Counted from the stretch's first letter, positions 34,529-44,735 are shown. The stretch: DNA of 64,000 bases from Streptomyces antibioticus (GCF_001514065.1 NZ_KQ948433.1:80502-144501), one strand, 5' to 3'. Made by a program: numbers and translations. Notes: generated by a model from the letters alone, not told the origin.

Positions 34529-35263
34529 ATGTGCGCGTATGTGGTGCTCGCCGACGACGATCCCAAGCAGGCCGATCTCATCCGGCGTTATCTGGAGCGG
34601 GAAGGCCACACGGTCTCCGTCCTCCACGACGGGCGGGCTGCCCTGGACGAGATCCGGCGGCGGATGCCGGATCTCGTGGTACTGGACTGGATGATGCCCC
34701 GCGTGGACGGGCTCGACGTGTGCCGGGTGCTGCGTGCGGAGTCCGATGTGCCGGTCCTGATGCTCACCGCGCGCGCCGAGGAGGACGACCTGCTGCTCGC
34801 GCTCGATCTGGGTGCGGACGACTACATGACCAAGCCGTTCAGCCCGCGCGAGTTGGTTGCCCGCGTGCGAACCCTGCTGCGGCGGGCCGGCCGCAGGACC
34901 GACTCGGCTGCCGGACAGGACGAGCCGGTGTTCGTCGTGGGGCCCCTGGTGGTCGACCCCGGACGGTTCGAAGTGCGGGTGGACGGGCGGCTGACGGAGT
35001 GCACTCCAGGCGAGTTCCGGGTGCTGGAGGTGTTGGCGGCGGCTCCGGGTCGGGTGTTCACCCGGAAGCAGATACTTGAGCATCTGCACGGCATCGACCG
35101 GTATATGACGACCCGTACGGTCGACGGGCATGTCATGAATCTGCGGCGCAAGATCGAGCCGGATCCCGCCAGGCCGACCCTGCTGCTCACGGTGTACGGG
35201 GTCGGCTACAAGGTCGCCGATGTCCGCTCCCCCGCTGACGAGGGCGGTCTTCGTGCCCCGTGA
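34529..35263 (+). CDS. OmpR-family response regulator
   Basis: A 244-residue two-component regulator. The receiver domain has acidic pocket ADDDPKQAD, phospho-acceptor Asp 53 in VVLDWMMPRVDG and Lys 102 in MTKPFSPREL. The C-terminal winged helix includes GEFRVLEVLAAAPGRVFTRK and VDGHVMNLRRKIEPDP. It overlaps the sensor kinase start. A degenerate ACACGTGT relative (ATCACGTGTGG) is found near 34405-34415, about 115 bp upstream. Confidence 0.95.
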   Translation: MCAYVVLADDDPKQADLIRRYLEREGHTVSVLHDGRAALDEIRRRMPDLVVLDWMMPRVDGLDVCRVLRAESDVPVLMLTARAEEDDLLLALDLGADDYMTKPFSPRELVARVRTLLRRAGRRTDSAAGQDEPVFVVGPLVVDPGRFEVRVDGRLTECTPGEFRVLEVLAAAPGRVFTRKQILEHLHGIDRYMTTRTVDGHVMNLRRKIEPDPARPTLLLTVYGVGYKVADVRSPADEGGLRAP

Positions 35264-37055
35264 CCTGCCGTTGCGCAGCAGCCTGCGCTCGCGGCTGCTG
35301 GGGTTGTCCGCGCTGGTCTCGCTGTGCTCGATCGTCGCGACGGCCTGGCTGGTCGTCAGCCTCACCGCGGTGGCCATCGGACGCGAGCGGGGGCAGGTCC
35401 TCGCCGACGACGCGCGAATCTACGACACGCTCGTCGGGTACGCGGCCACGCATCCGGACTGGAGCGGCGTCAGGCCGACGGTGCACGCCCTGTCCCGGCA
35501 GACGGGCCGACGGATCACGTTGACCGATGCAAGCCGCCACCCGCTGGCGGACTCCGACGACGAGGGGGCGGCAGGCCCGCTCCCGTCGAGGGCGTCGGCG
35601 ACGGTCGACGCGCTGGCGGTGGACACCGCGCTCGCCCGCCGCACGGACGGCACCTCGGCCGACCGCATCGACCCGCGCGCGGTGGGCCCTTTCCGGTTGG
35701 ACAGCCGGGAGATCAACGACCTGGAGGCGCGCGCGTCCCGGATCGCCGCCTGTCTGCGCGACGGCGGTCCCCCACAGGAGGTCGAGGTGACCCGGACACC
35801 GAACGGGCGGGCCCAGGTCGAGATCGACGGCCGTGTCCTCGACACCGGGGACCGGTGCGGGATCGACGTTCTCCAGCGGCGCACCCGTACGGAGAGCCGT
35901 GCCCTCTCCCAGTTGGGCGCGCTCGTCGACGACTGCCTCGCCGACCGCCATGCCGCGCCGGTCCGGCTGACCGACGACCTGACCTGGCTCCCCGCCGACG
36001 TGCGAGGCGCCCCCGACACCCGGGCGGTGACGGCCTGCCTCGCCACCGCCCGGCGCGAGCAGCTCGACCCGTACGTGGCCCCTCCCGCGCTGCTCTTCTC
36101 GACCGCGCCCGAGCGGCGGATCGCCACGTTCTTCGACCTGTCCGGCACCAACCGCACGCGGATCGCCGGCGTGACCGTCGCGGTGCTGCTGACCACCGTG
36201 ACGGTCACGTTCGTCGCGGGCACCCGTATGGTCCGGCCGCTGCGGGCCCTTACGGGGGCGGCGCAGCGGATGGCGGACGGCGACCAGAGTGCCCGGGTCG
36301 AGGTGACCGGCGACGACGAGTTCGGCAGGCTCGGCGCGGCGTTCAACCTGATGGCGAGCAGACGGCAGGAACTGGAGCAGTTGCGGCGGGCGTTGGTGAG
36401 CGACGTCGCTCACGAACTTCGGGCGCCGGTCAGCAATGTGCGGGGCTGGCTGGAGGCCGTCGAGGACGGCGTCGTACCCGCCGACGAAAGCCTCGTCTCG
36501 TCGCTGCTGGAGGAGGCGATGCTGCTCCAGCACATCATCGACGACCTGCGCGACCTCTCGGCGGCCGACGCGGGCGCCCTGGCACTGCACTCGGAGGACG
36601 TCGACGCGGCCGCCGTGCTCGGCCAGGTCGCCCGTGCTCATCAGGGCGGCGCCGGGCCGGCGGGGGTGCAGCTGCGGGTGCGGGCTGCTTCGGGGCTCGT
36701 GCTGTCCGCGGACCCGATGCGGCTGCGGCAGGCGGTCGGGAACCTCGTCTCCAACGCCGTACGGCACACACCTGCCGGTGGCACGGTCACGCTGTCCGCG
36801 GCCCGGGAGGGCGGCGACGTCGTGTTCCGCGTCGAGGACACGGGGTCGGGCATCGGCGCCGAGGACCTGCCGAAGGTCTTCGACCGGTTCTGGCGGGCGG
36901 ACAAGTCCCGGAGCCGACAGAGCGGGGGCAGCGGGCTGGGGTTGTCGATCGTCCGCAAACTGGCCGAGGCGCACGGCGGCAGCGCGCAGGTGTCGAGTGT
37001 GGTCGGGCGGGGTTCGGTGTTCTCGGTGCGGTTGCCGGGAAATGGGCCCCGGTGA
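35220..37055 (+). CDS. Sensor histidine kinase
   Basis: A 611-residue membrane kinase, partner of the preceding regulator. Order: first transmembrane helix (LLGLSALVSLCSIVATAWLV), a 270-residue extracellular sensor region, second helix (AGVTVAVLLTTVTVTFVAG), HAMP, HisKA with His 398 in SDVAHELRAPVSNV, and an HATPase domain with NLVSNAVRHTP and SGGSGLGLSIVRKLAEAHG. ATG 35220 overlaps the regulator by 44 bp; GTG 35253 with GAGGGCGG upstream is an equally good start. The signal is unknown. Convergent with the trypsin-like gene, three bases between stops. Confidence 0.93.
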   Translation: MSAPPLTRAVFVPRDLPLRSSLRSRLLGLSALVSLCSIVATAWLVVSLTAVAIGRERGQVLADDARIYDTLVGYAATHPDWSGVRPTVHALSRQTGRRITLTDASRHPLADSDDEGAAGPLPSRASATVDALAVDTALARRTDGTSADRIDPRAVGPFRLDSREINDLEARASRIAACLRDGGPPQEVEVTRTPNGRAQVEIDGRVLDTGDRCGIDVLQRRTRTESRALSQLGALVDDCLADRHAAPVRLTDDLTWLPADVRGAPDTRAVTACLATARREQLDPYVAPPALLFSTAPERRIATFFDLSGTNRTRIAGVTVAVLLTTVTVTFVAGTRMVRPLRALTGAAQRMADGDQSARVEVTGDDEFGRLGAAFNLMASRRQELEQLRRALVSDVAHELRAPVSNVRGWLEAVEDGVVPADESLVSSLLEEAMLLQHIIDDLRDLSAADAGALALHSEDVDAAAVLGQVARAHQGGAGPAGVQLRVRAASGLVLSADPMRLRQAVGNLVSNAVRHTPAGGTVTLSAAREGGDVVFRVEDTGSGIGAEDLPKVFDRFWRADKSRSRQSGGSGLGLSIVRKLAEAHGGSAQVSSVVGRGSVFSVRLPGNGPR

Positions 37056-37058
37056 CGG

Positions 37059-38111
37059 TCAGTCGGCGCGCTGGGCGGCCTCGTAGAGGGGTCGGGTGAT
37101 CGCGGAGGTGAACTGCGGGCCGACGAGGTGGCGAGGGCAGTCCGCAGTGCCGGAGTCGGCGCACACCTCACCGGCGGGGGTCAGGTAGGCGCTGTGGGTG
37201 TTGACGCCGACGACCGTGCCCAGGCCCCGGTCGGGGGCGAAGTCGGCGATGCGGGGGCCGCCGCTGGCGCCGCCGCCCATCACACAGGCGGTGCCCCACT
37301 CGCCCCTGGGCTCGGGGAAGTCGGGGGTGCCGGGGTCCTCGCGGGTCGGGCCCGCGCAGTGGGCGAGGCGGGCGCCGGTGTACTCGGGCAGGCCCTGCCG
37401 TGCCGGGTCGGACGCGGAGCGCGGATAGCCGAACTCGTACGCCGTCCGGTCGCCGGGCCGGTCGAAGGCGATGCGCTGGGCGGCGCCGACGGCGTCCTGC
37501 ACGGCGCGGCCTCGGCTGTCGGGGTTGAGGACGACGAACGCCTGGTCGTAGCCGTCGTACTTGGCCGAGTCGATCGCGTCGTAGTGCAGCCAGGTGGTGT
37601 CGGCCACGCCGAGTCTGCCGACGAACTTCCCGTACGGGGCGCGGCCGTCGCGGTAGCCGGGGACGAACATCACGTTCGTCGTCCACTGGTTGTCCTCGCC
37701 GAGCAGGTTGGGGCTGTTCACACAGTGGCCGCCCGTCACGACGGTGCTGCGGTTGGCGCTCGTGACGACGGTCGCGGTGCAACTGGCGTCCTCACCGTGG
37801 TCGGTGAAGAAGAGTCTGCCCACGGTCCGGGCGAGGGTCTGGGAACCGGTCCAGGGTGCCCCGTCCGGGCCGCTCTTCGGCGGTTGGCCGACGGCGACGG
37901 GTTCGGTGAGGGCGGCGATGCGGTCGGGGGTCCAGTAGTCCAATACGGCTTGTTGCTGGGCAGTGGTGAGCGCCTGGGGGTGGCGGGCGATGTCATCGGC
38001 GGGTCGGGTTGTTGCAACGGCGGGGGCGGACAGGGTGATGCCCGCGGCCAGGGCGGTGGTGAGGAGGGCGAGTGTGCGGCGCGGATGGCTGCGGTGGGAA
38101 GTCTTCGGCAT
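37059..38111 (-). CDS. Secreted trypsin-like serine protease
   Basis: A 350-residue exported peptidase of the V8/trypsin fold. Signal peptide TLALLTTALAAGITLSAPAV; catalytic His in STVVTGGHCVNSP, likely Asp in YDGYDQAFVVLN, and Ser in ACVMGGGASGGPRIAD. Cys pairs in the HC and AHCAGP/TACVMG regions could form disulphides. ATG 38111 begins just before the signal peptide; the longer open frame to 39464 is unsupported. No clear ribosome binding site is visible. Function is likely extracellular proteolysis. Confidence 0.88.
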   Translation of the reverse strand: MPKTSHRSHPRRTLALLTTALAAGITLSAPAVATTRPADDIARHPQALTTAQQQAVLDYWTPDRIAALTEPVAVGQPPKSGPDGAPWTGSQTLARTVGRLFFTDHGEDASCTATVVTSANRSTVVTGGHCVNSPNLLGEDNQWTTNVMFVPGYRDGRAPYGKFVGRLGVADTTWLHYDAIDSAKYDGYDQAFVVLNPDSRGRAVQDAVGAAQRIAFDRPGDRTAYEFGYPRSASDPARQGLPEYTGARLAHCAGPTREDPGTPDFPEPRGEWGTACVMGGGASGGPRIADFAPDRGLGTVVGVNTHSAYLTPAGEVCADSGTADCPRHLVGPQFTSAITRPLYEAAQRAD

Positions 38112-38243
38112 GGGCGGGAGCCTAGGAAGCCGGCGTCGTGATGCTGTCGGCAACTGGTCGGGGACTTGTGCGTTCCCGGCAGCAGGCGGGTGGGGCGGAC
38201 AGTCCCAACGGACCGGCAAGGAATCCTGACGGGTTCCCGACAC

Positions 38244-38858
38244 ATGGCGCGGACCATGACGGCCATGACCCACTCCTCTCTTCCCCTCCGCCGCCGTGTG
38301 CTCGGCGCGGCCGCCCTGCTGTCCGGTGCCCTCGTGCTCACCGGCTGCGGCGATTCGGACGGCGGCAGCTCCACGCGGCAGGACGTGGCGTCCCTGCACA
38401 GCGATGCTCCGACCACCGGCAAGGCGAGCGCGAGTACCGCACCTGACACCGATGCCGGCCGCCCCCGACTGCGCCTGGACAGCTCGGATGCGGAGCGGGA
38501 CCACTACTGGCACATCTACGCGACCTGTCTGAAGGACCACGGGCACAAGATGCTCCCGCAGCGCGGCCCGGACTCCATCGACCAGACCGACCAGAGCCCC
38601 GAGGCCAAGGCCGCCACCAAAGCCTGCGCCGACAAACTGCCGCTCCAGCCGCCCGAGTTGGACCGGTCGACGAATCCGCACTACGACGACGACTACCGCG
38701 CCTATGTGAAGTGCCTGAACCGCGAAGGGCTCAAGGTCACCGCGCTGCCCGACAACTCGGGCTGGACGTACGACGGCGACACCACGATGAGCCAGGCCCG
38801 CCAGACCGAGATCGACAAGAACTGCACCATGGAGGCCTTCGGTGGCAAGGCGCGGTAG
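38244..38858 (+). CDS. Putative lipoprotein
   Basis: A 204-residue exported protein with a lipobox LVLTGCGDSDGG; Cys would be lipidated and the rest sits outside the membrane. Several Cys pairs (YATCLKDHG, ATKACADK, AYVKCLNREG, IDKNCTMEA) suggest a disulphide-bonded domain. ATG 38244 is used, but 38256 and 38265 are also possible; only the last begins just before the twin-Arg and hydrophobic part. Its stop overlaps the start of the adaptor gene, so it is the first gene of a four-gene export operon and may be its extracytoplasmic partner. Confidence 0.75.
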   Translation: MARTMTAMTHSSLPLRRRVLGAAALLSGALVLTGCGDSDGGSSTRQDVASLHSDAPTTGKASASTAPDTDAGRPRLRLDSSDAERDHYWHIYATCLKDHGHKMLPQRGPDSIDQTDQSPEAKAATKACADKLPLQPPELDRSTNPHYDDDYRAYVKCLNREGLKVTALPDNSGWTYDGDTTMSQARQTEIDKNCTMEAFGGKAR

Positions 38859-39921
38859 GGCCGCCGTCGTGCTGAGCGCCGTGCTGGTCGTGGGCGTCGC
38901 GGGGGCCGGGGCGGTGGTGTGGAGCGATAGGCACCCGGGTGAGGGCACGCGGGCCACGGCTCCCGCGCGGGTGCGGACGACGACGGTGACCCGGACCGAC
39001 CTCTCCGACAGCCGCACCCTGCCCGGCACCCTCGGCTTCGGCAGCGCACATGTGCTGAAGGGCACCGGGCAGGGTGTGGTCACCGCGCTGCCGAAACCGG
39101 GCGTCCATGCCGTCAGAGGCCAGGCCCTGTACCGGGTCGACGACCGGCCGGTGCCGGTCCTCTTCGGCACCACCCCGTTCTTCCGCCCCCTGAGCAAGAC
39201 GGGGGTGCGTGGCCATGACGTGGGTGTGCTCGGGGACAACCTGCGGGCTTTGGGGTACGACACCGGCCCCGTCGGCACTTCCCGGGACGACGGCGAGGAG
39301 TTCACCCCCTCGCTCGCCGCCGCGCTCAAGCGATGGCAGCACGACACCGGGCAGGACGCCACCGGCACCCTCGCCCCGGGCCGTGCCGTCGTGCTGCCCG
39401 GTGCGGTTCGGGTCGACGCCGTCCAGGCACAGGTCGGCGACCCGGCCGACGCCGCGCTGCTCACCTACACCTCGGCCGCCAAGTCCGTCACCGTGCCGGT
39501 GGAAGCCACCGACGTAGGGACCATCAAGGTCGGCGACCAGGCGCAGATCGCGCTGCCCGACGGCAGAAACGTAAGGGGCACGGTCAAGGCACTCGGCCGC
39601 ACCGTGCAGGGCGGTGGCGCCCAGGACGCGGCGGCGCAGACCGGGCCGGCCACCGTCGATGTGAGCGTCGTACCGAACCGGGCGGCGGATGTGAGTGCTC
39701 TGGACGCAGCGGCGGTGCAGGTCAGGTTCGACACGACCACCCGCAAGGCAGTGCTCGCCGTCCCGGTCAGCGCGCTCCTCGCCCTGCGCGAGGGCGGGTA
39801 CGCCCTGCAACACCCGGACGGCACGCTGGTCGCGGTGCGTACCGGCATGTTCGCGGGCGGCCTCGTTGAGGTCAGCGGCAAGGGCCTGGCCGAGGGCAGC
39901 AAAGTGGTGACGGCCTCATGA
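38842..39921 (+). CDS. Export adaptor protein with peptidoglycan-binding domain
   Basis: A 359-residue membrane-fusion-protein-like adaptor. The N-terminal transmembrane helix ([20 protein letters not shown]) is followed by [18 protein letters not shown], typical of HlyD/MacA-type adaptors in actinobacteria. A PG_binding_1-like segment ([27 protein letters not shown]) is inserted before the beta-barrel part. GTG 38842 has GGAGG upstream and overlaps the lipoprotein gene by 17 bp; its end overlaps the ATPase start (ATGA). Links the ABC transporter to the cell wall, by inference. Confidence 0.85.
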   Translation: MARRGRAAVVLSAVLVVGVAGAGAVVWSDRHPGEGTRATAPARVRTTTVTRTDLSDSRTLPGTLGFGSAHVLKGTGQGVVTALPKPGVHAVRGQALYRVDDRPVPVLFGTTPFFRPLSKTGVRGHDVGVLGDNLRALGYDTGPVGTSRDDGEEFTPSLAAALKRWQHDTGQDATGTLAPGRAVVLPGAVRVDAVQAQVGDPADAALLTYTSAAKSVTVPVEATDVGTIKVGDQAQIALPDGRNVRGTVKALGRTVQGGGAQDAAAQTGPATVDVSVVPNRAADVSALDAAAVQVRFDTTTRKAVLAVPVSALLALREGGYALQHPDGTLVAVRTGMFAGGLVEVSGKGLAEGSKVVTAS

Positions 39922-40634
39922 GCACCCTGACGCCAACTGCCCCTCCCCCGGAGCCCGTCCTCGTCCTCGACGACGTCACCAAACGCCATCCCGGCGGTGT
40001 CACCGCGCTGGACCGGGTGTCGCTGCGCGTCGGCAAGGGCGAACTCCTCGCCGTCGTGGGCCCGTCCGGGTCCGGCAAGTCGACGCTGCTGCACATCATG
40101 GGCACCCTGGACCGGCCGACGACCGGCACCGTGCGCGTCGACGGCCACGACATCCGTACGCTGCGCGACCGCCAGCTCTCCGCGCTGCGGGCGCGGTCGC
40201 TGGGGTTCGTCTTCCAGCACTTCCACCTCACCGACGGCCTGGACGCCACGGAGAACGTCGCCACCGGCCTGCTGTACGCCGGGGTCCCGCGCCGCAGGCG
40301 TGCGCCGCTGGCACGGGAGGCGCTGGCCCGGGTGGGCCTCGCGCACCGCCGCACCCACCTCCCCCAGCAGTTGTCCGGGGGTGAGCGCCAGCGGGTCGCC
40401 ATCGCGCGGGCGCTGGTCAACCGTCCCGCGCTGGTCCTGGCGGACGAGCCGACAGGGGCGCTCGACGCGGCCAACGGGCAGGCCGTACTGGAGTTGCTCG
40501 TGGAGCTGAACGCGCAGGGCACGACCATCGCGGTCATCACCCACGACCGTGACATCGCCGCCAGGCTGCCGCGCCGGGTGGAGCTGCGGGACGGCCGAGT
40601 CACCGCCGACGGACGGGAGGTGAGCGCCGTATGA
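39918..40634 (+). CDS. ABC transporter ATP-binding protein (MacB/LolD-like)
   Basis: A 238-residue ATPase. Walker [11 protein letters not shown]-loop FVFQHFHL, signature [15 protein letters not shown], Walker [14 protein letters not shown] and switch His in VITHDRDIA are all intact. The group drives FtsX-type permeases, which extrude lipoproteins, antibiotics or peptides rather than import. It overlaps both neighbours by four bases. Confidence 0.95.
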   Translation: MSTLTPTAPPPEPVLVLDDVTKRHPGGVTALDRVSLRVGKGELLAVVGPSGSGKSTLLHIMGTLDRPTTGTVRVDGHDIRTLRDRQLSALRARSLGFVFQHFHLTDGLDATENVATGLLYAGVPRRRRAPLAREALARVGLAHRRTHLPQQLSGGERQRVAIARALVNRPALVLADEPTGALDAANGQAVLELLVELNAQGTTIAVITHDRDIAARLPRRVELRDGRVTADGREVSAV

Positions 40635-41857
40635 CGCGCAGGGCGACGGCGGCAGGGCACGGGCCACGGCCGGTCCGCCTGGGGTTCTTCGACATCCTGC
40701 GGCTCGGCCTGCTCGGCATCCGGACCCGGGGACCGCGGGCCGCGCTGTCCGCGCTGGGCATCTCCCTCGGGATCGCGACGCTCGTCGTCGTGACGGCCGT
40801 GCCCGCCGCCGGCCAGCGGGCGCTGATGAACCAACTGGCCACGCTCGGCACCGACATGTTGCGGGTGGCGCCGCAGGCGGACAGCGATCCGCCGGTGGTG
40901 CTGCCCTCCGACGCGGACGCCATGGCCGCCCGGATCGGGCCGGTGACGCGTGCGAGCGCGGTCGCCAACACTCATACGACGGTGCTGCGTTCGGACCGCG
41001 CCGACCCGGCGGACGCGTCCGGCATCAGTGTGCTGGCAGCCCGCACGAACCTCCTCGGGGCGGTGCACGGGCGGGTCAGGTCGGGAGCGTTCCTCACCGC
41101 GACGACGGCCCGTTTCCCGACCGTGGTGCTCGGCTCCCGGGCCGCTGCCCGGCTCGGCTTCGACCGGGTACGGGTGGCCCAGGAACCCGGGCAGCTCTAC
41201 ATCGGCGGGCGCTGGTTCACCGTCATCGGCGTCCTCGACCCGCTGCCGCTCGCCCCCGACCTCGACAGCGCCGTCCTGGTGGGCTGGCAGGCGGCCCGGG
41301 AGCGGCTCCGCTTCGACGGGCATCCGACGGTCGTCTACGTCACGGCCCGTGAGGCGCGGATCGAGGCGGTACGGGCCGTGCTGCCGGCCACCGTGCACCC
41401 GCAGCTGCCGGGCCTGGTCCAGGTCAGCCGTCCCTCGGACGCCCTGGCCGCCAAGCGCGCCACCGAACGGACGCTGTCCGTGCTGCTGCTGGCACTGGCG
41501 GGCGTCGCCCTCCTCGTGGGCGGCGTGGGCGTGGCCAACACCATGGTCGTGTCGGTGCTGGAGCGGCGGCGCGAGATCGGTCTGCGCCGGGCGTTGGGGG
41601 CGAGCCGCTGGCAGATCAGGGGGCAGTTCCTGGCCGAGTCGGTGATGTTGTCCGCGCTGGGGGGCGGGGCCGGGACCGTGCTCGGGGCGGCGGGGGCGGC
41701 GGGGTACTCCGTGGCGCAGTCCTGGCCGGTGGTGTTCCCGCCGCTCGCACTGGCCGGAGGTGTGGCTGGAGCGGTCGTCGTGGGAATGGTGGCCGGGGTG
41801 TACCCGGCCGTCCGCGCCTCCAGGCTGCCGCCGACCGAGGCACTGGCCGCGGTCTGA
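40631..41857 (+). CDS. ABC transporter permease (FtsX/MacB-like)
   Basis: A 408-residue permease with the MacB topology: one N-terminal transmembrane helix ([20 protein letters not shown]), a periplasmic-core-like domain of about 200 residues (residues 60-280), and three C-terminal helices including the conserved [20 protein letters not shown] segment. Part of the lipoprotein-adaptor-ATPase-permease operon. The cargo is not evident. Confidence 0.93.
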   Translation: MTRRATAAGHGPRPVRLGFFDILRLGLLGIRTRGPRAALSALGISLGIATLVVVTAVPAAGQRALMNQLATLGTDMLRVAPQADSDPPVVLPSDADAMAARIGPVTRASAVANTHTTVLRSDRADPADASGISVLAARTNLLGAVHGRVRSGAFLTATTARFPTVVLGSRAAARLGFDRVRVAQEPGQLYIGGRWFTVIGVLDPLPLAPDLDSAVLVGWQAARERLRFDGHPTVVYVTAREARIEAVRAVLPATVHPQLPGLVQVSRPSDALAAKRATERTLSVLLLALAGVALLVGGVGVANTMVVSVLERRREIGLRRALGASRWQIRGQFLAESVMLSALGGGAGTVLGAAGAAGYSVAQSWPVVFPPLALAGGVAGAVVVGMVAGVYPAVRASRLPPTEALAAV

Positions 41858-41899
41858 CCCCCGGGACGGACAAACATGTCAGAGCCTCGGGCAAGGCGC

Positions 41900-41907
41900 A
41901 CACGTGT
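41900..41907. promoter_or_regulatory. ACACGTGT site upstream of the catalase
   Basis: Perfect palindrome 82 bp before the TTG start at 41989, in the 131-bp gap after the permease gene. Confidence 0.45.
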
Positions 41908-41988
41908 CCGGGATTTCGCCTTGACGGAGATATGTTCCTCCATAGGATGTGAAGGCAGGAGCCGTGAACACATATCGAGGAGCCAGCC

Positions 41989-43461
41989 TTGCCCGAGGAC
42001 AACAAGAAACCGTTGACGACGGTTGCCGGCGCGCCGGTTCCCGACAACCAGAACTCGCTGACCGCCGGACCACGCGGCCCGATGCTGCTTCAGGACGTGT
42101 GGTTCCTGGAGAAGCTCGCCCACTTCGACCGCGAGGTGATCCCGGAGCGCCGCATGCACGCCAAGGGCTCGGGCGCGTTCGGGACCTTCACGGTCACCCA
42201 GGACATCACCCGGTACACGAGCGCGAAGATCTTTTCCGAGGTCGGCAAGCGGACCGAGCTGTTCGCCCGGTTCTCCACGGTCGCTGGTGAGCGCGGCGCT
42301 GCCGACGCCGAGCGGGACATCCGCGGCTTCGCCCTGAAGTTCTACACGGACGAGGGCAACTGGGACCTGGTCGGCAACAACACCCCGGTGTTCTTCTTCC
42401 GCGACCCGCTGAAGTTCCCCGACCTCAACCACGCGGTGAAACGCGACCCGCGCACCAACCTGCGGAACCCGGAGAACAACTGGGACTTCTGGACCCGGCT
42501 TCCCGAGGCCCTGCACCAGGTGACCATCGTGATGTCCGACCGCGGCATCCCCGCCTCGTACCGGCACATGCACGGCTTCGGCTCGCACACCTACAGCCTC
42601 GTCAACGCCGAGGGCGAGCGGTTCTGGGTGAAGTTCCACCACCGCACCCAGCAGGGGATCAAGAACCTCACCGACGCCGAGGCTGAGGCGATCGTCGGCA
42701 AGGACCGGGAGTCCCACCAGCGCGACCTCTTCGACGCGATCGAGCGCGGCGACTTCCCGAAGTGGAAGCTGTTCGTCCAGGTGATGCCGGAGGCCGACGC
42801 GGAGACCTACCGCTTCCACCCGTTCGACCTCACCAAGGTCTGGTCGAAGAAGGACTACCCGCTGATCGAGGTCGGCGAGTGGGAGCTCAACCGCAACCCC
42901 GACAACTACTTCGCGGACGTCGAGCAGGCCGCCTTCAGCCCCGCGAACGTGGTGCCGGGCATCGGCTTCTCCCCCGACCGCATGCTCCAGGGCCGCCTGT
43001 TCTCCTACGGCGACGCCCAGCGCTACCGCCTCGGAGTGAACCACCACCAGATCCCCGTCAACGCGCCGCGGAACCCGGTGAACTCCTACCACCGTGACGG
43101 CGCCATGCGCGTCGACGGCAACCAGGGGGCCACCCCGGGCATCGAGCCCAACTCCTACGGCCGCTGGCAGGAACAGCCCGCCTACCGTGAGCCCCGCCAG
43201 GCCGTGGGCTCCGTCGCCGACCGGTTCGACTTCCGAACCGACGACGACAACTACTTCGAGCAGCCCGGCGACCTGTTCCGGCTGATGAGCCCGGAGCAGC
43301 GACAGGCCCTCTTCGAGAACACGGCCCGTGCGATCAACGGCGCCTCGCCGCGGACCGTGGAGCGGCACATCGCCCACTGCACCCAGGCCGACCCGGCCTA
43401 CGGCGAGGGCGTCCGCAAGGCGATCGAGGCGCTGGCGTCCGCCATCCCGCACACCGCCTGA
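41989..43461 (+). CDS. kat: Monofunctional heme catalase
   Basis: A 490-residue small-subunit catalase that breaks down hydrogen peroxide in the cytoplasm. Catalytic His 57 in [12 protein letters not shown], Asn 130 in [13 protein letters not shown] and proximal heme ligand Tyr 340 in [14 protein letters not shown] are present. The start is TTG with CGAGGAG upstream; no better start is in frame. Followed after 17 bp by an ankyrin-repeat gene, an arrangement seen with catalases in other bacteria. Which Kat clade symbol applies is not certain. Confidence 0.95.
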   Translation: MPEDNKKPLTTVAGAPVPDNQNSLTAGPRGPMLLQDVWFLEKLAHFDREVIPERRMHAKGSGAFGTFTVTQDITRYTSAKIFSEVGKRTELFARFSTVAGERGAADAERDIRGFALKFYTDEGNWDLVGNNTPVFFFRDPLKFPDLNHAVKRDPRTNLRNPENNWDFWTRLPEALHQVTIVMSDRGIPASYRHMHGFGSHTYSLVNAEGERFWVKFHHRTQQGIKNLTDAEAEAIVGKDRESHQRDLFDAIERGDFPKWKLFVQVMPEADAETYRFHPFDLTKVWSKKDYPLIEVGEWELNRNPDNYFADVEQAAFSPANVVPGIGFSPDRMLQGRLFSYGDAQRYRLGVNHHQIPVNAPRNPVNSYHRDGAMRVDGNQGATPGIEPNSYGRWQEQPAYREPRQAVGSVADRFDFRTDDDNYFEQPGDLFRLMSPEQRQALFENTARAINGASPRTVERHIAHCTQADPAYGEGVRKAIEALASAIPHTA

Positions 43462-43478
43462 CCGGGAGGGGAACCCGC

Positions 43479-43868
43479 ATGACCAGCGGCGACGGTCTGA
43501 CCGCTGAGCAGACGCAACGTGTCATGGTCATCGCCCTGGACCTGGCCCGGGACGGCCGTACCGAGGCGCTGCGGGAGTTCGTGGCGCACGGTCTGCCGGT
43601 GGACGTGTGCGATCCGGCCGGCAACAGCCTGCTCATGCTGGCCGCCTACCACGGCCACGCCGACACCGTACGGGCTCTGCTGGGGCTGGGTGCCGACCCG
43701 GACCTGCGCAACGACCGTGACCAGTCGCCCGTCGCCGGCGCCCTGTTCAAGGGCGCGGACGACGTGGTGACGGTCCTGCGGCGGGCCGGTGCGGATCTGG
43801 ACTCCGGCACGCCCACGGGCCGGGCCGCCGCGGTTCTGTTCGGGCGCGCGCACCTGCTGGAGGGCTGA
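43479..43868 (+). CDS. Ankyrin-repeat protein, catalase partner
   Basis: A 129-residue protein made of ankyrin repeats: GNSLLMLAAYHGHADTVRAL then LGADPDLRNDRDQSPVAGAL and FKGADDVVTVLRRAGADLD. It follows the catalase by 17 bp and is probably in the same mRNA. In Pseudomonas a catalase-linked ankyrin protein (AnkB) supports full catalase activity, so a similar role is likely here, though its location differs (no signal peptide seen). Confidence 0.9.
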   Translation: MTSGDGLTAEQTQRVMVIALDLARDGRTEALREFVAHGLPVDVCDPAGNSLLMLAAYHGHADTVRALLGLGADPDLRNDRDQSPVAGALFKGADDVVTVLRRAGADLDSGTPTGRAAAVLFGRAHLLEG

Positions 43869-44044
43869 AGAAGGCCCTGGTGGGGCGGCATCAGGGACCG
43901 AAGGGACTGGGATTCCGGATGAGGAGCCGCCCGGCCGGCCGGCGAAGGCGACCTGGTCGAAGCCGATCTCGTCGGTCAGGTCCGCGTCTGCATGGTGAGG
44001 CGCTGTGCCGTCACCCCTGCGCGCGCCGTGGTCGTTCCGCGCCC

Positions 44045-44422
44045 TCAGGTGGCCGTGGGCCAGGCGCGCAGCTGGGCGGCGATCCCCGCGGTGGTGCAGG
44101 CGGGGTCGCGGAGCAGGTCGCGCAGGGCGACGGCGTCGTCGCGGGTGGGCTTGAGGGGGATGCCGGAGGCCTCGAGGTACATGACTCCCGTGGCAGCGGC
44201 GACGGCCATGTTGGAGCGCTCCAGCCAGCGGCAGCGGCCGAGGACGTGGACGAGGGCGGCGGCGCGGGCGTAAGGGCCGTCGTAGACCGGCTGGTCGAGG
44301 AGTTCGGCCCGGTGGGCGGCGACGGCGGCGACCGGGATGCCGTAGTCGTCGGGGGCGGGGTCGCGGGCGCCGGCGATCTCGGCGACCTGGAGGATCCAGG
44401 GGACGTCGATGTACAGGTCCAT
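44045..44422 (-). CDS. Fic/Doc-like toxin
   Basis: A 125-residue protein matching Streptomyces proteins annotated as the toxin of Fic-family toxin-antitoxin systems. Seen are MDLYIDVPWILQVAE at the N-terminus, AALVHVLGRCRWLERSNMAV (the helix around ARNA in relatives, here ERSN) and GVMYLEASGIPL. The canonical HxFx[DE]GNGR active-site motif is not present, so it is closer to the short Doc-like group than to AMPylating Fic proteins. Its start overlaps the antitoxin stop by one base (TGATG). Confidence 0.75.
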   Translation of the reverse strand: MDLYIDVPWILQVAEIAGARDPAPDDYGIPVAAVAAHRAELLDQPVYDGPYARAAALVHVLGRCRWLERSNMAVAAATGVMYLEASGIPLKPTRDDAVALRDLLRDPACTTAGIAAQLRAWPTAT

Positions 44423-44661
44423 CAGGCGGCGTGGGCTCCCTGGGCGGCGCGGTCGGCGTCCTCGGCCTCGTCGAAGAGGGCCTGGTGCTCGTCGAGGAAG
44501 CGGCGGGCGGCCTCCAGGCCGCGGGCGCGCAGGCCGTCGGTGTCCTCGCGCACGAGCGCGGCGATGTAGTCGCCGACGCTCAGACCGCGGTCCTTGGCGC
44601 GGGCCTTGGCGAGCTCGGCGACCTCGTCGTCGACGCGGGCGCCCAGTTGTGTCTTTGCCAT
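44422..44661 (-). CDS. Antitoxin of the Fic/Doc-like pair
   Basis: A 79-residue protein. The N-terminal MAKTQLGARVDDEVAELAKA resembles ribbon-helix-helix DNA-binding antitoxins, and the acidic C-terminus (RFLDEHQALFDEAEDAD) is the likely toxin-binding part. ATG 44661 is the natural start; the frame runs open to 44868. A perfect 16-bp palindrome 8 bp upstream is the likely autoregulatory operator. It is the first gene of the pair. Confidence 0.8.
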   Translation of the reverse strand: MAKTQLGARVDDEVAELAKARAKDRGLSVGDYIAALVREDTDGLRARGLEAARRFLDEHQALFDEAEDADRAAQGAHAA

Positions 44662-44669
44662 ACGAGCAT

Positions 44670-44685
44670 GGTAACAGCTGTTACC
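44670..44685 (-). promoter_or_regulatory. Perfect palindrome operator of the toxin-antitoxin pair
   Basis: GGTAACAGCTGTTACC is a perfect 16-bp palindrome that ends 8 bp before the antitoxin ATG, leaving no room for a usual ribosome binding site; the mRNA may be leaderless. Confidence 0.7.
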
Positions 44686-44735
44686 GGACATCGGGGAGCC
44701 AGTGCGCGTACGGCTTCGGTCGCTTCTCTTAAGAA

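Noticed and set aside
41335-43452. 705-codon minus-strand frame
   Set aside because: Shadow of the permease and catalase genes; Val/Gly/Leu-rich without domains.
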